In this document: piece by piece, positions 8,930 to 18,800 of the stretch
Numbering within the stretch: position 1 is the stretch's first letter
How the letters are laid out: each line of letters begins with the position of its first letter
Source of the DNA: Calditrichota bacterium
Lineage (GTDB): Bacteria > Calditrichota > Calditrichia > Calditrichales > J004
NCBI GenBank assembly: GCA_024277115.1
Contig: JAJRVW010000255.1
Span: 1-49,296 of the forward strand
Direction of reading: 5' to 3'
DNA length: 49,296 bases
Notes under the pieces: generated by a model
Told to the model about the DNA's origin: nothing
Seen by the model: the letters and a program-made list of their open reading frames with translations, nothing else
Databases searched by the model: none
Made by a program: the position numbers and the translations under genes

Positions 8930-11440
8930 CTACTTTCCCCGCCCGCTGTAAAACTCAATCCGGCTGGGCAGTTCGTACTCAAAATACGGCTTACTGATAA
9001 TCCAGTTACGTTTGGCATCCATGGCGTTTGGCCAGTGGCTGTCATCAAAATTGCCCTTTTCCCACCCCTTAAATTCCTTATTGGCCGCCTTCCAATACAC
9101 ATCTGCTGTAATTGGATTTTGCCAGCCCTTGTTTGTTTTTACCTGCAGCCAAATATTTGCCGATGCCAGGCCGCTGGTATAATTTTGCACTTTTACGGCA
9201 ATCACATTTTGCCCTTTTTTTAAAAATTTGGTAACGTCCCAATCTTTCACACGCTCCTTTTCTACCAATGCAGAGAGTGATTTACGGGCATACGACGCGC
9301 CAACTTTTTTCCCGTTTAGCCACAGCTGTCCATGGGAGTTTGCAATCATCTGCACCATGGCTTTTTGGGGTATTTTTTTAAGATTAAAACTTTGGCGCAA
9401 GTAAGTTGAAGGTACGGAAGATTTTTCATCCTGGTAGGGAAAAGTTATAAAGGGTGTGCCAAGCTGCCCGTTAAAACTTAAATTGCCCGCTAAGATTTCA
9501 TCGGCCTTAATAAGCAGATATTTTTCCACACGGTCCCATAATTCCGTCATTCGCTGTAAATTATCCGGCCTGTTTTCCCTTTTCCAGAGCCGGGCATATT
9601 CCTTGTTCAGTTTATTAAGCGCCAGCGCCAGGTTGATCGCATCCAGGCGTAATTTTTTTGCACCCTCTGTTTTATCCACAGTTAAATCCAAGTCAAGTTC
9701 GGCCATGGCAATTTTTAAAGCGGCCAAACGTCCATACCATCCGTAAAATGCTGCGCTTAATTTAAAATAATCCAGGTTATCCGCGTTTTGTGTTGGTTTT
9801 AACCGCTCAATTTGGCGGATTATTTGGCTGGCAAACCGATCCATTTCTGCCGCTTGCCGCAATTGTTTTATTTTATTTTCGGGAAGCGGATAAAAAGGAT
9901 GGCCGACCATGGTCAGCCACTCTTCATGTTGAATCAGGTTGTTAAGCGCATCAAAAACAAGGGCATAAGCCGGGTCATCATCACCAAAAAAGTCAAAATA
10001 AAAAGCCTGGTCAAATTCTTTAAAATCTGTCCCTTCCACATTCCAGCTAACCGCGGCAGAATAGGTATGCGGATAATAGATAAGCTCGCGCAGGTTCATT
10101 GCGCCATAATCGCCCCAGTTGGAAGTGATGGAACCGATCGCTCCGTTTTTATGGCCATCACGCGTTAAGTGGCGGATATTGGAAAGGGCGTTGGTATAGT
10201 TTGGAAAAAAGTTTCGCCAGTTGTGCACCCCGGCAGAAACGACAAACGGCTGGCCGGCCTTGGAAAAAGTTTCGGTTGATTTATAATTCCCTCGCGGGTA
10301 ATAATGCCAATCGAACATGATTACATCATCAGGGATTTCGTTCAGGATTTCCGGATGTTGCAAAACAATATCGCCGTACATCATCACCTGTTTGCCATAT
10401 TTTTTAACCATATCAAAAACCCGGCGATAGTGACGTGCGTGCAGGCTTCCTTTCCCAATGCGGTTGGCATCGGCTTTAGTGGCAAAACGCCCCACATCCC
10501 AGGATTCGTCTGCGCCAATATGAAAATACTTACTGCGAAAAACTGGGATTATTTCTGCCAGGGCCTTCTCTAAAAACGGGTAGGTTTTCTCCGAGTTTAT
10601 ATTTAGGGATGCGGCTCCCGGAAACTCGGCCATATCCATAAATTCCGGTTGGATTAAAATGTTTTCATAATGCCCCAATGTTTGGAAGATGGGAATAATT
10701 TCCACATGAAGCCCCTCGGCATAATCCTGCAGATCAATCCATTCGTCGGCTGTCATAGCGCCACGTTTAACGCCGATTGTCGGATAGCTTTTAAGGACAA
10801 ACAAATCTTCCATATAGGGCATGTAAACATTCATTTTATGCTCGGCCAAAAACCGGATTATCTTTTTAAAATTTGCCATTGTGGAGACCTGGCCACGGCT
10901 AAAATCATCGGTTATACCGCGCATTTTCATATCCGGCCAATCTTGTATGGCAACGGCGGGGATGGTTTTTCCATGTTTTTTTATAAGGGCACGCAGGGTT
11001 TGCACGGCATAAAAAGCGCCCTGCCCTGTAGCGGCGATCAGACTAATTTGTTCCTTTTCCACAATTAAAACATAGCCTTCATCCCGCATGGTTTCGGTAA
11101 ATTGCAGGCCATGCTTTTTTAACAGGTTGCTGATTTCAACTCCATCCTTGTAAGCAATAATATTTATCGATTTTGTTGCAAGGTTGTTTGAAATTTCGAT
11201 GGCACTTTTCAGCTGCAAGTTCTCCTGCAGATAGCTTTTTAGGATTTCTGCTTCGTGCTCAAAAGTTTTATCTGAAACAATTTTCATCTCGGCATTTAGT
11301 AAGAATGTGCCTTCCCCCTGATTAAAAACCTGAGGTTTTGGGATTATAAACCCGCCCATATTTTCTCCTGTTGGATTTGCAAAGGATAATTGGAAAAATA
11401 TTGATTGAGTAAACATGATTATGAGTAGAACATTTTTCAT
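8930..11440 (-). CDS. Glycoside hydrolase family 20, beta-N-acetylhexosaminidase
   Basis: 836 residues with a signal peptide (MKNVLLIIMFTQSIFFQLSFA). There is a GH20b-type N-terminal domain (about 30-170, ending in LIAATGQGAFYAVQTLRALI), then the (beta/alpha)8 catalytic domain. The catalytic pair D311-E312 lies in HIGADESWD, and substrate-site motifs such as GALHAR-like GSLHARHYRR and SNWGDYGAMNLRE are visible. A long C-terminal region (about 500-836) ends in a galactose-binding-like part (QLWLNGKKVGASYARKS). It would remove terminal GlcNAc or GalNAc outside the cytoplasm. It lies 22 nt downstream of the amidase gene on the same strand, which suggests shared use on peptidoglycan or chitin fragments. 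Confidence 0.9.
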   Translation of the reverse strand: MKNVLLIIMFTQSIFFQLSFANPTGENMGGFIIPKPQVFNQGEGTFLLNAEMKIVSDKTFEHEAEILKSYLQENLQLKSAIEISNNLATKSINIIAYKDGVEISNLLKKHGLQFTETMRDEGYVLIVEKEQISLIAATGQGAFYAVQTLRALIKKHGKTIPAVAIQDWPDMKMRGITDDFSRGQVSTMANFKKIIRFLAEHKMNVYMPYMEDLFVLKSYPTIGVKRGAMTADEWIDLQDYAEGLHVEIIPIFQTLGHYENILIQPEFMDMAEFPGAASLNINSEKTYPFLEKALAEIIPVFRSKYFHIGADESWDVGRFATKADANRIGKGSLHARHYRRVFDMVKKYGKQVMMYGDIVLQHPEILNEIPDDVIMFDWHYYPRGNYKSTETFSKAGQPFVVSAGVHNWRNFFPNYTNALSNIRHLTRDGHKNGAIGSITSNWGDYGAMNLRELIYYPHTYSAAVSWNVEGTDFKEFDQAFYFDFFGDDDPAYALVFDALNNLIQHEEWLTMVGHPFYPLPENKIKQLRQAAEMDRFASQIIRQIERLKPTQNADNLDYFKLSAAFYGWYGRLAALKIAMAELDLDLTVDKTEGAKKLRLDAINLALALNKLNKEYARLWKRENRPDNLQRMTELWDRVEKYLLIKADEILAGNLSFNGQLGTPFITFPYQDEKSSVPSTYLRQSFNLKKIPQKAMVQMIANSHGQLWLNGKKVGASYARKSLSALVEKERVKDWDVTKFLKKGQNVIAVKVQNYTSGLASANIWLQVKTNKGWQNPITADVYWKAANKEFKGWEKGNFDDSHWPNAMDAKRNWIISKPYFEYELPSRIEFYSGRGK

Positions 11441-11462
11441 AGCAATCTCTCTTTTTTAAATT

Positions 11463-12071
11463 CTATTTTATCTGAGTTAACACTTCAGAAACCCGTTTTT
11501 GTATTGTTCCATCCTGTAAATATTTATATAAATCCTCTCCGGGACAAACAGTCATTTTGGAATAATCTTTATGCCCGGCAATATCTTTAACCGGCACATT
11601 ATATTTGGCCGCCAACCACGCTGTTAATTTTACAATGGCCTGCAATTGCACCTCAGAGATTTTCTGGATTTCATAATTCCCGATCACATTGATCAAGGCA
11701 TGCCCGGTCGGATCGTATTCTGTGTTTGTGTCACCCGGATATTGAATTGGACGGCACACGTAGATTTTTCCTTGTAAATCTATGGAATAATGATACGGAA
11801 TATCCATCCATTTTTTTTCTTCCATGCTGAAGCGTTGCAGGTTTTGCATATACTGTACCGGGTCTTTGTCGGGCTTAACTTCCACGCCACCATGGTGGAT
11901 GGTTATTTTGGAGATAGTATGTTCGGGCATTTCTGCAAAATGTTTCTTACCTCCCCACTGTTCTTTGGAAATAATTTCCGGCATAAGTTTTTTTATGTTT
12001 TTCGTCCCGGCACAACTTAGTAATAGAAGTGCTGTTAAAACAATTTTGATAATGCTCTTCCTATTCACCAT
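11463..12071 (-). CDS. N-acetylmuramoyl-L-alanine amidase, PGRP-type lipoprotein
   Basis: 202 residues. A lipoprotein signal ends in LLLLSCAG. The amidase_2/PGRP domain shows zinc ligands in ITIHHGG and in GHKDYSKMTVCPG, plus the YHYSIDLQGKIY core. It should cleave the lactyl-peptide bond in peptidoglycan, acting in the periplasm from a membrane anchor. It is followed closely by the GH20 gene, giving an amidase plus hexosaminidase pair typical of cell-wall turnover or scavenging. Confidence 0.88.
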   Translation of the reverse strand: MVNRKSIIKIVLTALLLLSCAGTKNIKKLMPEIISKEQWGGKKHFAEMPEHTISKITIHHGGVEVKPDKDPVQYMQNLQRFSMEEKKWMDIPYHYSIDLQGKIYVCRPIQYPGDTNTEYDPTGHALINVIGNYEIQKISEVQLQAIVKLTAWLAAKYNVPVKDIAGHKDYSKMTVCPGEDLYKYLQDGTIQKRVSEVLTQIK

Positions 12072-12245
12072 TTTTCCCCCTCTTTTATAAAAACCTGTTT
12101 GGTTTTTAAATTAATATTATTTTCAAAATACACATCTTTTCTATTATCTCTGCGTGAAACTATATCTCAGTTTTTTCTTCAATAATCACACACCATATTT
12201 TAGGCTTGAAGAATCTTTCAACCAAGGGGGCAAAGATTGTAATTT

Positions 12246-13979
12246 TTATTTGTAAAGTACAACTTTTTGCCATTTGCGGACAGAGTTTATGCGATATATT
12301 TCTTCATAATTTTCAAGTTCGTCTTTTAAAATAATCTTTTCCTGTAATTTGCCCAAAGCAATTAAATATTGTCGAAACGTACCGTTTAGTAGACCGCACC
12401 TAATCGGCGGTGTATAAAATGTACCGCCCTTTTTTACAACCAAATTCCCGATTGTCGATTCCGTCATTTCGCCCTGTTCATTCCAGAGTAAGACATCATC
12501 CAGTTGCTTCTCGCCGGCTTGTTCGACAGCCTGTTTGTATACTTCTCGGAAAGTCGTTTTATGGTACAAAAAAATATCTTCTTTTTTAATGGGATAATCG
12601 GCCACACCTACACTTATTTTTTTCTGGTTATTTAATTGAATCGCCTGGCTTTCTATGTGTAGCTTACCGTTTCGCTCTGTTAGAATCCTGATTTTAAGAT
12701 TTTCATTTTCGTTAAAATCTAATTCATGCAATTTCTCCAAAACAGCTTCACGTTTAAAAGTAAACAAAAAATATTCAGCACTTTGTGCAAGTCTTTTTAG
12801 ATGATAGTCCAGCAAGAAAAAGCCGTCTTTTTTATTCCACAAAACAGTCTCTAAAACTTTAAAGTCCCTCTGTTTCTCAGTCAATACGCGCGCTTTAACA
12901 CGGCATTCTTCATATTCATTTTTATCTACTGAGTCCCACACGATGCCACCACCTACACCATATTCTGCCTCGCCATTTTTTAGATCAATCAAAACCGTAC
13001 GGATAGCCACATTAAATTGCGCATCCCTGTCCGGGCCAAAATAACCGATGCCGCCGGTATAAATATTTCGTGGCGTTTGCTCCAGTTGGTTGATTATTTT
13101 CATCGTACTTACTTTTGGCGCACCGGTAACCGAGGCACAGGGGAAAAGGGCCCTGATAATCTCGGAGAAGGAAGCAGACGTTTCGCCTTGAACATCCGAT
13201 GTCATTTGCCAGACAGTTGGGTAACGCCCGGTTTCAAAAAGACTGGACACTTTTACCGATCCGGCTTTACATATCCTGCCCATGTCATTACGGATCATAT
13301 CGACAATCATCAAATTTTCGGCCTGTTCTTTTGGGGATTGCCGAAGATATTTTTGCTGATCCAAATCATCCTGATAGCTAAGGCCACGTGCAGCGGTGCC
13401 TTTCATCGGTTTGCAAAAGAGTAAATCCCCATCGAGCTTAAAAAACAATTCGGGTGAGACCGAGCAAAGTGCATAATTATCAAACTCTGTGTAAGCGGCA
13501 TAATCCGCGTGTTGGCAACGGCTTAAATCCGAAAAAAATGTACGTGCATCACCTTGAAATGATGCACTTAACCGCATGGTGTAATTTACCTGATAGGTTT
13601 CCCCGGCAGCTATGTGGGATTTTATTTTGTCTATATTTTTATTGTAATAATCTCTTTTTTGAGACGGCGACCACGTGCCAATTTTATAATCCGCCTGTTG
13701 AGGATTAAATTTTTTATGCTCGGTATAGCCGTTAAACACGCCAAATAAAAGTTGGGGGAAATTGGAGGAGGTGTGGCATTTCATGGCTGGATCAATACCC
13801 GCGGCAGCTTCGTAACTCAAAAAACCGGCAATATATTTTCCATGATTCAGGTGTGCATCCAACGCCTGCAAAGTCGGGATGACCTGCCCTGCTGTATCAA
13901 TTTTGTAGACTTTTTCCGGATTCTCAAAAACACGGATGCCCGTTCGGCTTTTAAGGGCCAGGTAAAACGGTTTGCTCAT
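12246..13979 (-). CDS. pabB: Fused aminodeoxychorismate synthase component I and 4-amino-4-deoxychorismate lyase
   Basis: 577 residues. Residues about 1-370 are the PabB chorismate-binding domain (KPMKGTAARG, ASVTGAPKVSTM, YTGGIGYFGPD). Residues about 375-577 are a class-IV aminotransferase-like PabC domain (LLDYHLKRLAQSAEYF, EMTESTIGNLVVKKGG). Together they turn chorismate into p-aminobenzoate for folate. The ammonia-supplying PabA is not in the window. Its ATG overlaps the upstream lipoprotein stop (ATGA), placing it third in a hydrolase-lipoprotein-pabBC operon. The PabC half has the usual gene-fusion form seen in many bacteria. Confidence 0.92.
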   Translation of the reverse strand: MSKPFYLALKSRTGIRVFENPEKVYKIDTAGQVIPTLQALDAHLNHGKYIAGFLSYEAAAGIDPAMKCHTSSNFPQLLFGVFNGYTEHKKFNPQQADYKIGTWSPSQKRDYYNKNIDKIKSHIAAGETYQVNYTMRLSASFQGDARTFFSDLSRCQHADYAAYTEFDNYALCSVSPELFFKLDGDLLFCKPMKGTAARGLSYQDDLDQQKYLRQSPKEQAENLMIVDMIRNDMGRICKAGSVKVSSLFETGRYPTVWQMTSDVQGETSASFSEIIRALFPCASVTGAPKVSTMKIINQLEQTPRNIYTGGIGYFGPDRDAQFNVAIRTVLIDLKNGEAEYGVGGGIVWDSVDKNEYEECRVKARVLTEKQRDFKVLETVLWNKKDGFFLLDYHLKRLAQSAEYFLFTFKREAVLEKLHELDFNENENLKIRILTERNGKLHIESQAIQLNNQKKISVGVADYPIKKEDIFLYHKTTFREVYKQAVEQAGEKQLDDVLLWNEQGEMTESTIGNLVVKKGGTFYTPPIRCGLLNGTFRQYLIALGKLQEKIILKDELENYEEIYRINSVRKWQKVVLYK

Positions 13980-14938
13980 TCGATCTCTTTTGCAATAAAT
14001 CCTAAAAGAGTCCTTTTGCCCTTAGGCGCATAGGTATCGTTACTAATTAAAAAGCCCATGTTATCAAGCCGGGCAAGCGCTTCCCAGTTCCAGTTTTCGG
14101 GGGGTAACAATACCGTATTTTTATCGGCAATCTTTATCTTTCCATCTTGTAATTCTAATTGAATTAATCTTTTTACTTCATTTTCTTTTGAGCCACGGGT
14201 TGCTGGCAATAAGTCATCTTCAGCAAGGTCCAACTGATCTAAATCACCTTTATAAAAATTATTTATAACCCAAAATTTATTATTTCCATCCGTCCTAGTT
14301 GCATCTGTAATCCGGTACTCAATATAATCCATTTGTATTTTTACCACTTCTTGTAAATCAAAATCGAAGCGGAAACAATAAGCAGGATTATTTAAATTAG
14401 CGCCATTCGCTTCATAAAATGCATAGACCGAATCACCAATAATTGTAAGTGTTTCACAGGCCATTTCACTAATTATTTTTTTAGGGATTGGAATTCTTTT
14501 AAGTGTTGCGGCATCCAAAACAAGGCTGTCATTGTCATTAATCTCTCCCTTTACAATCCAGGATTCCATCTCGTTGCGCCAGTCACGTTCAATAGTCATA
14601 TAAACATCATCACCCTTAAAGACAATGGCTTCGTACTCATTCTCACTTTCTAAAACCTCACATACGGCCCGGTCGTCCAGATAAATTTTGTGCACATTTA
14701 TTTTTGAACTATCGTCTTTTAAGTAATTTAATATCTCACCCTTATTGACATAATTAAAAGTGGAGTTAAAATCTGTAGGGATTTGTGTTAAAAGTACAAG
14801 CTTCTCGCCATGCCAGGCCATCCCGGAAATTTGTAACCTGTGACCTGTCATTTCTTTTCCCAAATCGATCGGACGGACAGTATAGTTTTTTGTACAAGAA
14901 AGGATAAAAAGGGTAAGCAATATTATTAAAAATCTCAT
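13976..14938 (-). CDS. Lipoprotein with esterase-like/propeller-like domain, function unknown
   Basis: 320 residues with a lipoprotein signal ending LFILSC. The sequence contains ISGMAWHGEKLVLLTQ, YEAIVFKGDDVYMTIE and, near the end, WNWEALARLDNMGFLISND. These short repeated beta-strand patterns recall the 'esterase-like activity of phytase' / SdiA-regulated propeller proteins. I cannot name the substrate. It lies 12 nt after the hydrolase gene and overlaps pabB by 4 nt. Confidence 0.65.
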   Translation of the reverse strand: MRFLIILLTLFILSCTKNYTVRPIDLGKEMTGHRLQISGMAWHGEKLVLLTQIPTDFNSTFNYVNKGEILNYLKDDSSKINVHKIYLDDRAVCEVLESENEYEAIVFKGDDVYMTIERDWRNEMESWIVKGEINDNDSLVLDAATLKRIPIPKKIISEMACETLTIIGDSVYAFYEANGANLNNPAYCFRFDFDLQEVVKIQMDYIEYRITDATRTDGNNKFWVINNFYKGDLDQLDLAEDDLLPATRGSKENEVKRLIQLELQDGKIKIADKNTVLLPPENWNWEALARLDNMGFLISNDTYAPKGKRTLLGFIAKEIE

Positions 14939-14950
14939 CTAAACCTCATT

Positions 14951-15757
14951 TTAAAATATACCGGCCTGGATTAGGAAACTATTTACCTCGCTCCAAAAAT
15001 TGTTCCAGTTTGGTGGTGTGTTGTTATGATCCGTATTATAAGTTAGCCAAAAAGCATGTGGATGAACAGATTTTAATTTTTTACTATGTGCAATTGGGAT
15101 TGTTTTGTCTGCCGTGCCATGTACCAGCATTAACGGGCCGGTATAATCTTTTATTACGGTAAGATTATCGTAAGGGTCGCGTGCTAAAAATCCGGGTAAA
15201 AAATACTGGCCTGTAAAAGAACGGACCGAGCTGAATGTTGAAGAAAGTATCATTGCGGCCGGCTCCCGCTGCTTTGCCAACGAACAGACTACGCCACCGC
15301 CCAGCGATCGCCCCAAAAAAACGATACGCTTTTTGTCAACACGTTCATCCCTTGCAAATTGATCATAAGCTTTTATAAAAACGTCGGTAATTGATTCCTG
15401 ACTTGGCGTACCGGTCGATCGCCCATAACCGGGATATTCTACCAGTAAAACATTAAAGCCCATTTCAAGCGGATTGTCCAACAGGTCCGTCCAAAAATCT
15501 ATTAATGAGGCATTACCATGGGCAATTATCAATAAGGGTTGGGGCTGTCCTTCCATGTTTTTTGCCGGAAAAAACAATGCTTCAACCCGGCCTTCCGCGG
15601 CTTGAATAAAATATTTTTCATACAATCCGTCTTTAACCTGAAGTTCAGAATAGGGGATCACGGAAGTTGGATAGATTAATTTTCTTTGCAGAAAAAAAAA
15701 TATCCCCGCATAAATAAGGTAAACAAAAATTAATACGACGATAGATTTAATTATCAT
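14951..15757 (-). CDS. Membrane-anchored alpha/beta hydrolase
   Basis: 268 residues. One N-terminal membrane helix (IVVLIFVYLIYAGIFFFL) precedes an alpha/beta-hydrolase domain. The oxyanion region is HGNAS. The nucleophile S151 lies in FLGRSLGGG, and the likely Asp and His are D217 (HGTADKTIP) and H244 (NTDHNNTP). It belongs to the BAAT/S33-like group related to bem46/YqkD; the substrate is unknown. It is the first gene of a minus-strand operon and is divergent from the hybrid kinase at 15873, with a shared 115-nt promoter region holding an inverted repeat. Confidence 0.82.
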   Translation of the reverse strand: MIIKSIVVLIFVYLIYAGIFFFLQRKLIYPTSVIPYSELQVKDGLYEKYFIQAAEGRVEALFFPAKNMEGQPQPLLIIAHGNASLIDFWTDLLDNPLEMGFNVLLVEYPGYGRSTGTPSQESITDVFIKAYDQFARDERVDKKRIVFLGRSLGGGVVCSLAKQREPAAMILSSTFSSVRSFTGQYFLPGFLARDPYDNLTVIKDYTGPLMLVHGTADKTIPIAHSKKLKSVHPHAFWLTYNTDHNNTPPNWNNFWSEVNSFLIQAGIF

Positions 15758-15782
15758 AAGAGCCTGATATATTTCAATAATA

Positions 15783-15814
15783 AGAACGAATAATATTTTT
15801 GTTGAATTCGTTCT
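15783..15814. promoter_or_regulatory. Inverted repeat in divergent promoter region (candidate operator)
   Basis: AGAACGAAT and ATTCGTTCT form perfect 9-bp arms separated by 14 nt. They are centred between the hydrolase start at 15757 and the kinase start at 15873. The placement fits a regulator site for one or both genes. No T run follows on either strand, so a terminator is unlikely. Confidence 0.4.
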
Positions 15815-15872
15815 AAATACTATATTATCCTAAATCTGCGATTTATTTTAATTCCAATCCAAGGAAATGAAT

Positions 15873-18800
15873 ATGGCAAATCAATCAGCCAAAAACATGG
15901 ATTTTCTTAAACTTCAGGATCAGATTTCTTCATTAAAAAAGGAAGTGCAAGAACTTAAAGCTACCAGGAAAAAGTTGCAACAACCATTATCGGGTAACGA
16001 CCCTGTAGAACTGTTCCGACTGATGTCGGACAATACTACAGATTTATTGTGGGCCAAAAACACCAACAACGAGTATGTGTTTGTAAATAAGGCTATCTGC
16101 GACGTTTTATTAAACGCAACAGATGTATATGAGCCCATCGGGAAAACAGATATGTTTTTTGCCGAGCGCGAACGCTTAGCCCACCCGGAAAATAAGGAAT
16201 GGCACACTTTTGGTGAAATTTGCCGGGACACAGATTCAATCGTTTTAAAATCGGGCAAGCCCCAACAATTTGATGAATACGGCAATGTAAAGGGCGAATT
16301 TCTCTTTTTGGATGTTCACAAAGCGCCAATTTTTGATGACGAAAACAAGATTATCGGCACTGTTGGCAGTGGGCGTATTGTTACCAAAGAGAAACAAGCC
16401 GAAGAAAATTATCACAATATTTTCAACACCACCAACGAGGGGATTTTTATCCATGATAAGGAAACCGGGCAAATTTTAGATATAAATAATGCCGTTTTAA
16501 AAATGTACGGTTATGAATATGAAGAAATGATGAAGCTATCTGTAGTTGAGCTTAGTTCTGGCAAAAGCCCCTTTTCTGAAAAAGAAATAAGAGCGTGGAT
16601 TTACAAAACTATTAACATCGGCCCACAGACTTTTGAGTGGTTGGCAAAGGCAAAGTCGGGAAAATTATTTTGGACAAATGTTGAGCTTAAGCATGCAAAT
16701 ATTGGTGGCAAAGAACGTGTTTTGGCGCTGGTTAAAGATATCGACCGCCAAAAGAAAGCCGAGCAGGCCTTAAAAGAACGTGAAGAACTTTATCGAAATT
16801 TATTTGAACTTTCGCCAACAGCTATTTTACTTGAAGATAAAAATGGCCATATACTGGATATAAACCCTGCATTTACAAAAACCCGGCAATACACACGCGA
16901 TGAGCTTATCGGCAAACATGTTTCGGTATTGGCGCCTCCAAAATCAAGAAAAAAAGAGACCGATGCCCATGTAGCAAAGATCATTAAGGGGCACCAGCTA
17001 ATGCACGAGGTAAATGCAATACAAAAAGATGGTACACCCTGTGTTATAAAGCTTAACGAAAAACGTATTAAACTCCCCGATGGGGAATTTGGTATTTTAA
17101 GTATCGCGGAGGATATAACCGAACAAAAAAGATCGGAAGAAATATTACGCGAAAGTGAAAACCAATATAGGCGCCTTTTTGATAAATTACCATACGGTGG
17201 TGAAGTATTAGATACTAAAGGCACGATCTTAGAATGCAGCCAAAGTACAGCCAACATGCTGGGATATAATAAAGAAGAACTAGTTGGCAAACACTTAACT
17301 GAAATATTTGATCAAAATGATTTTGAGGTTTACAAACAAAAATTTCCAGAAGTATTAAAAGGTAAGCCACAAATCGGCTAAATCACCATGATCCGAAAGG
17401 ATGGCTCACAAATTAATATACTGCGTGCCGGACATCCCCTTTACGACAAAGACAGTAAAAAAGTAACAGGCGTGCTTGCTGTAAACGTAGATATTACAGA
17501 GCGTAAAATGGCGGAGAAACAAATAATCCGCAAACTTACCGAATCGGAAGAAGTCTTTAAAATTACCAATGCCGTTAACAGCAATAAACCCATCGAAAAA
17601 ATTTATGAATTGGCATTCGACTCATTTAATAAAATTTTTGGAATCAAGCGGGCCTCCATCCTTATGTTTGACGAAATGGGCGTAATGCGCTTTAAAGCAT
17701 GGCGTGGGATTTCTGCAAAATACCGTAAAGCTGTTACCGGCCATTCGCCATGGACTCCAAAAGACAAAAACCCAAAACCCTTTTGCCTCTGTAATATTAC
17801 CAACGATGCAAGTTTAAAAAAATATGGCAATCTGTTTAAAGAAGAAAAAATTATTGCTATGGCATTTATCCCGCTTATTAGTAACGGACATGTAGTTGGG
17901 AAATTTATGCTTTATTCCGAACAAGAACACGTGATGGATAAAACCGATTTACAATTGGCACAAACAATTGGTAACCAAATTGTAATCTTAACTAACCGTA
18001 AGCAAAACGAAGAGGCGTTGCAACACAGTGAAGAAAAATACCGTAGCTTTTTTATGGATGACCTGACCGGCGACTATCTGACATCGGTTGATGGCAAAAT
18101 TTTAGATTGTAACCCTGCTTTCATGGAAATCTTCGGTTTTAAAAATCTTGGTGAAACACAAAATTTTGACCTCAAAAACCTTTATTCAAAAGATAAAGGG
18201 CGCAATAAATTTATCAGCCGCATAAAAAAAGAAAAAAAGCTTAAAAATATTATCCTTGAAATGAAAAAGGTGAGTGGCGAACCAATTTTTATTACTGAAA
18301 ATGTAACAGGGATTTTTGATAGTAAAGGGAAACTACAAAAACTCCGCGGATATTTAATCGACATCACAAAACAGTTTGAGGCAGAGAAAGCCCTTAGGGC
18401 AAGCGAAGAACATTTCCGGTCACTTATTGAAAACAGCCATGATTGTTTTGCACTGTATAATAAAGACGGTATAATTAAATATATCAGCCCGGCAGTTAAA
18501 AAGATTTTGGGCTATGCCCCCAAAGCACTTATCAACACCTCCAGTTTCGATCTGATCTATAATAAAGACAAAGCTTTAGCAAGTAAAAAATTTAAAACAA
18601 TTATGACCTCTCCAGGGAAAAGCAGCAATTTTAACATCCGTTCTTTTAATAAAAAAAGAGAGATTGTCTGGTTAAACACAACCATGACAAACCTGTTGGA
18701 GAATCCCAGTGTTTCAGCAATAGTTGTTAATTTTAATGATATTTCTGAGCAAGTGGAAATTGAACGTGAGTTAAAGGTCTCTGAAGAAAGTTATCGGGGG

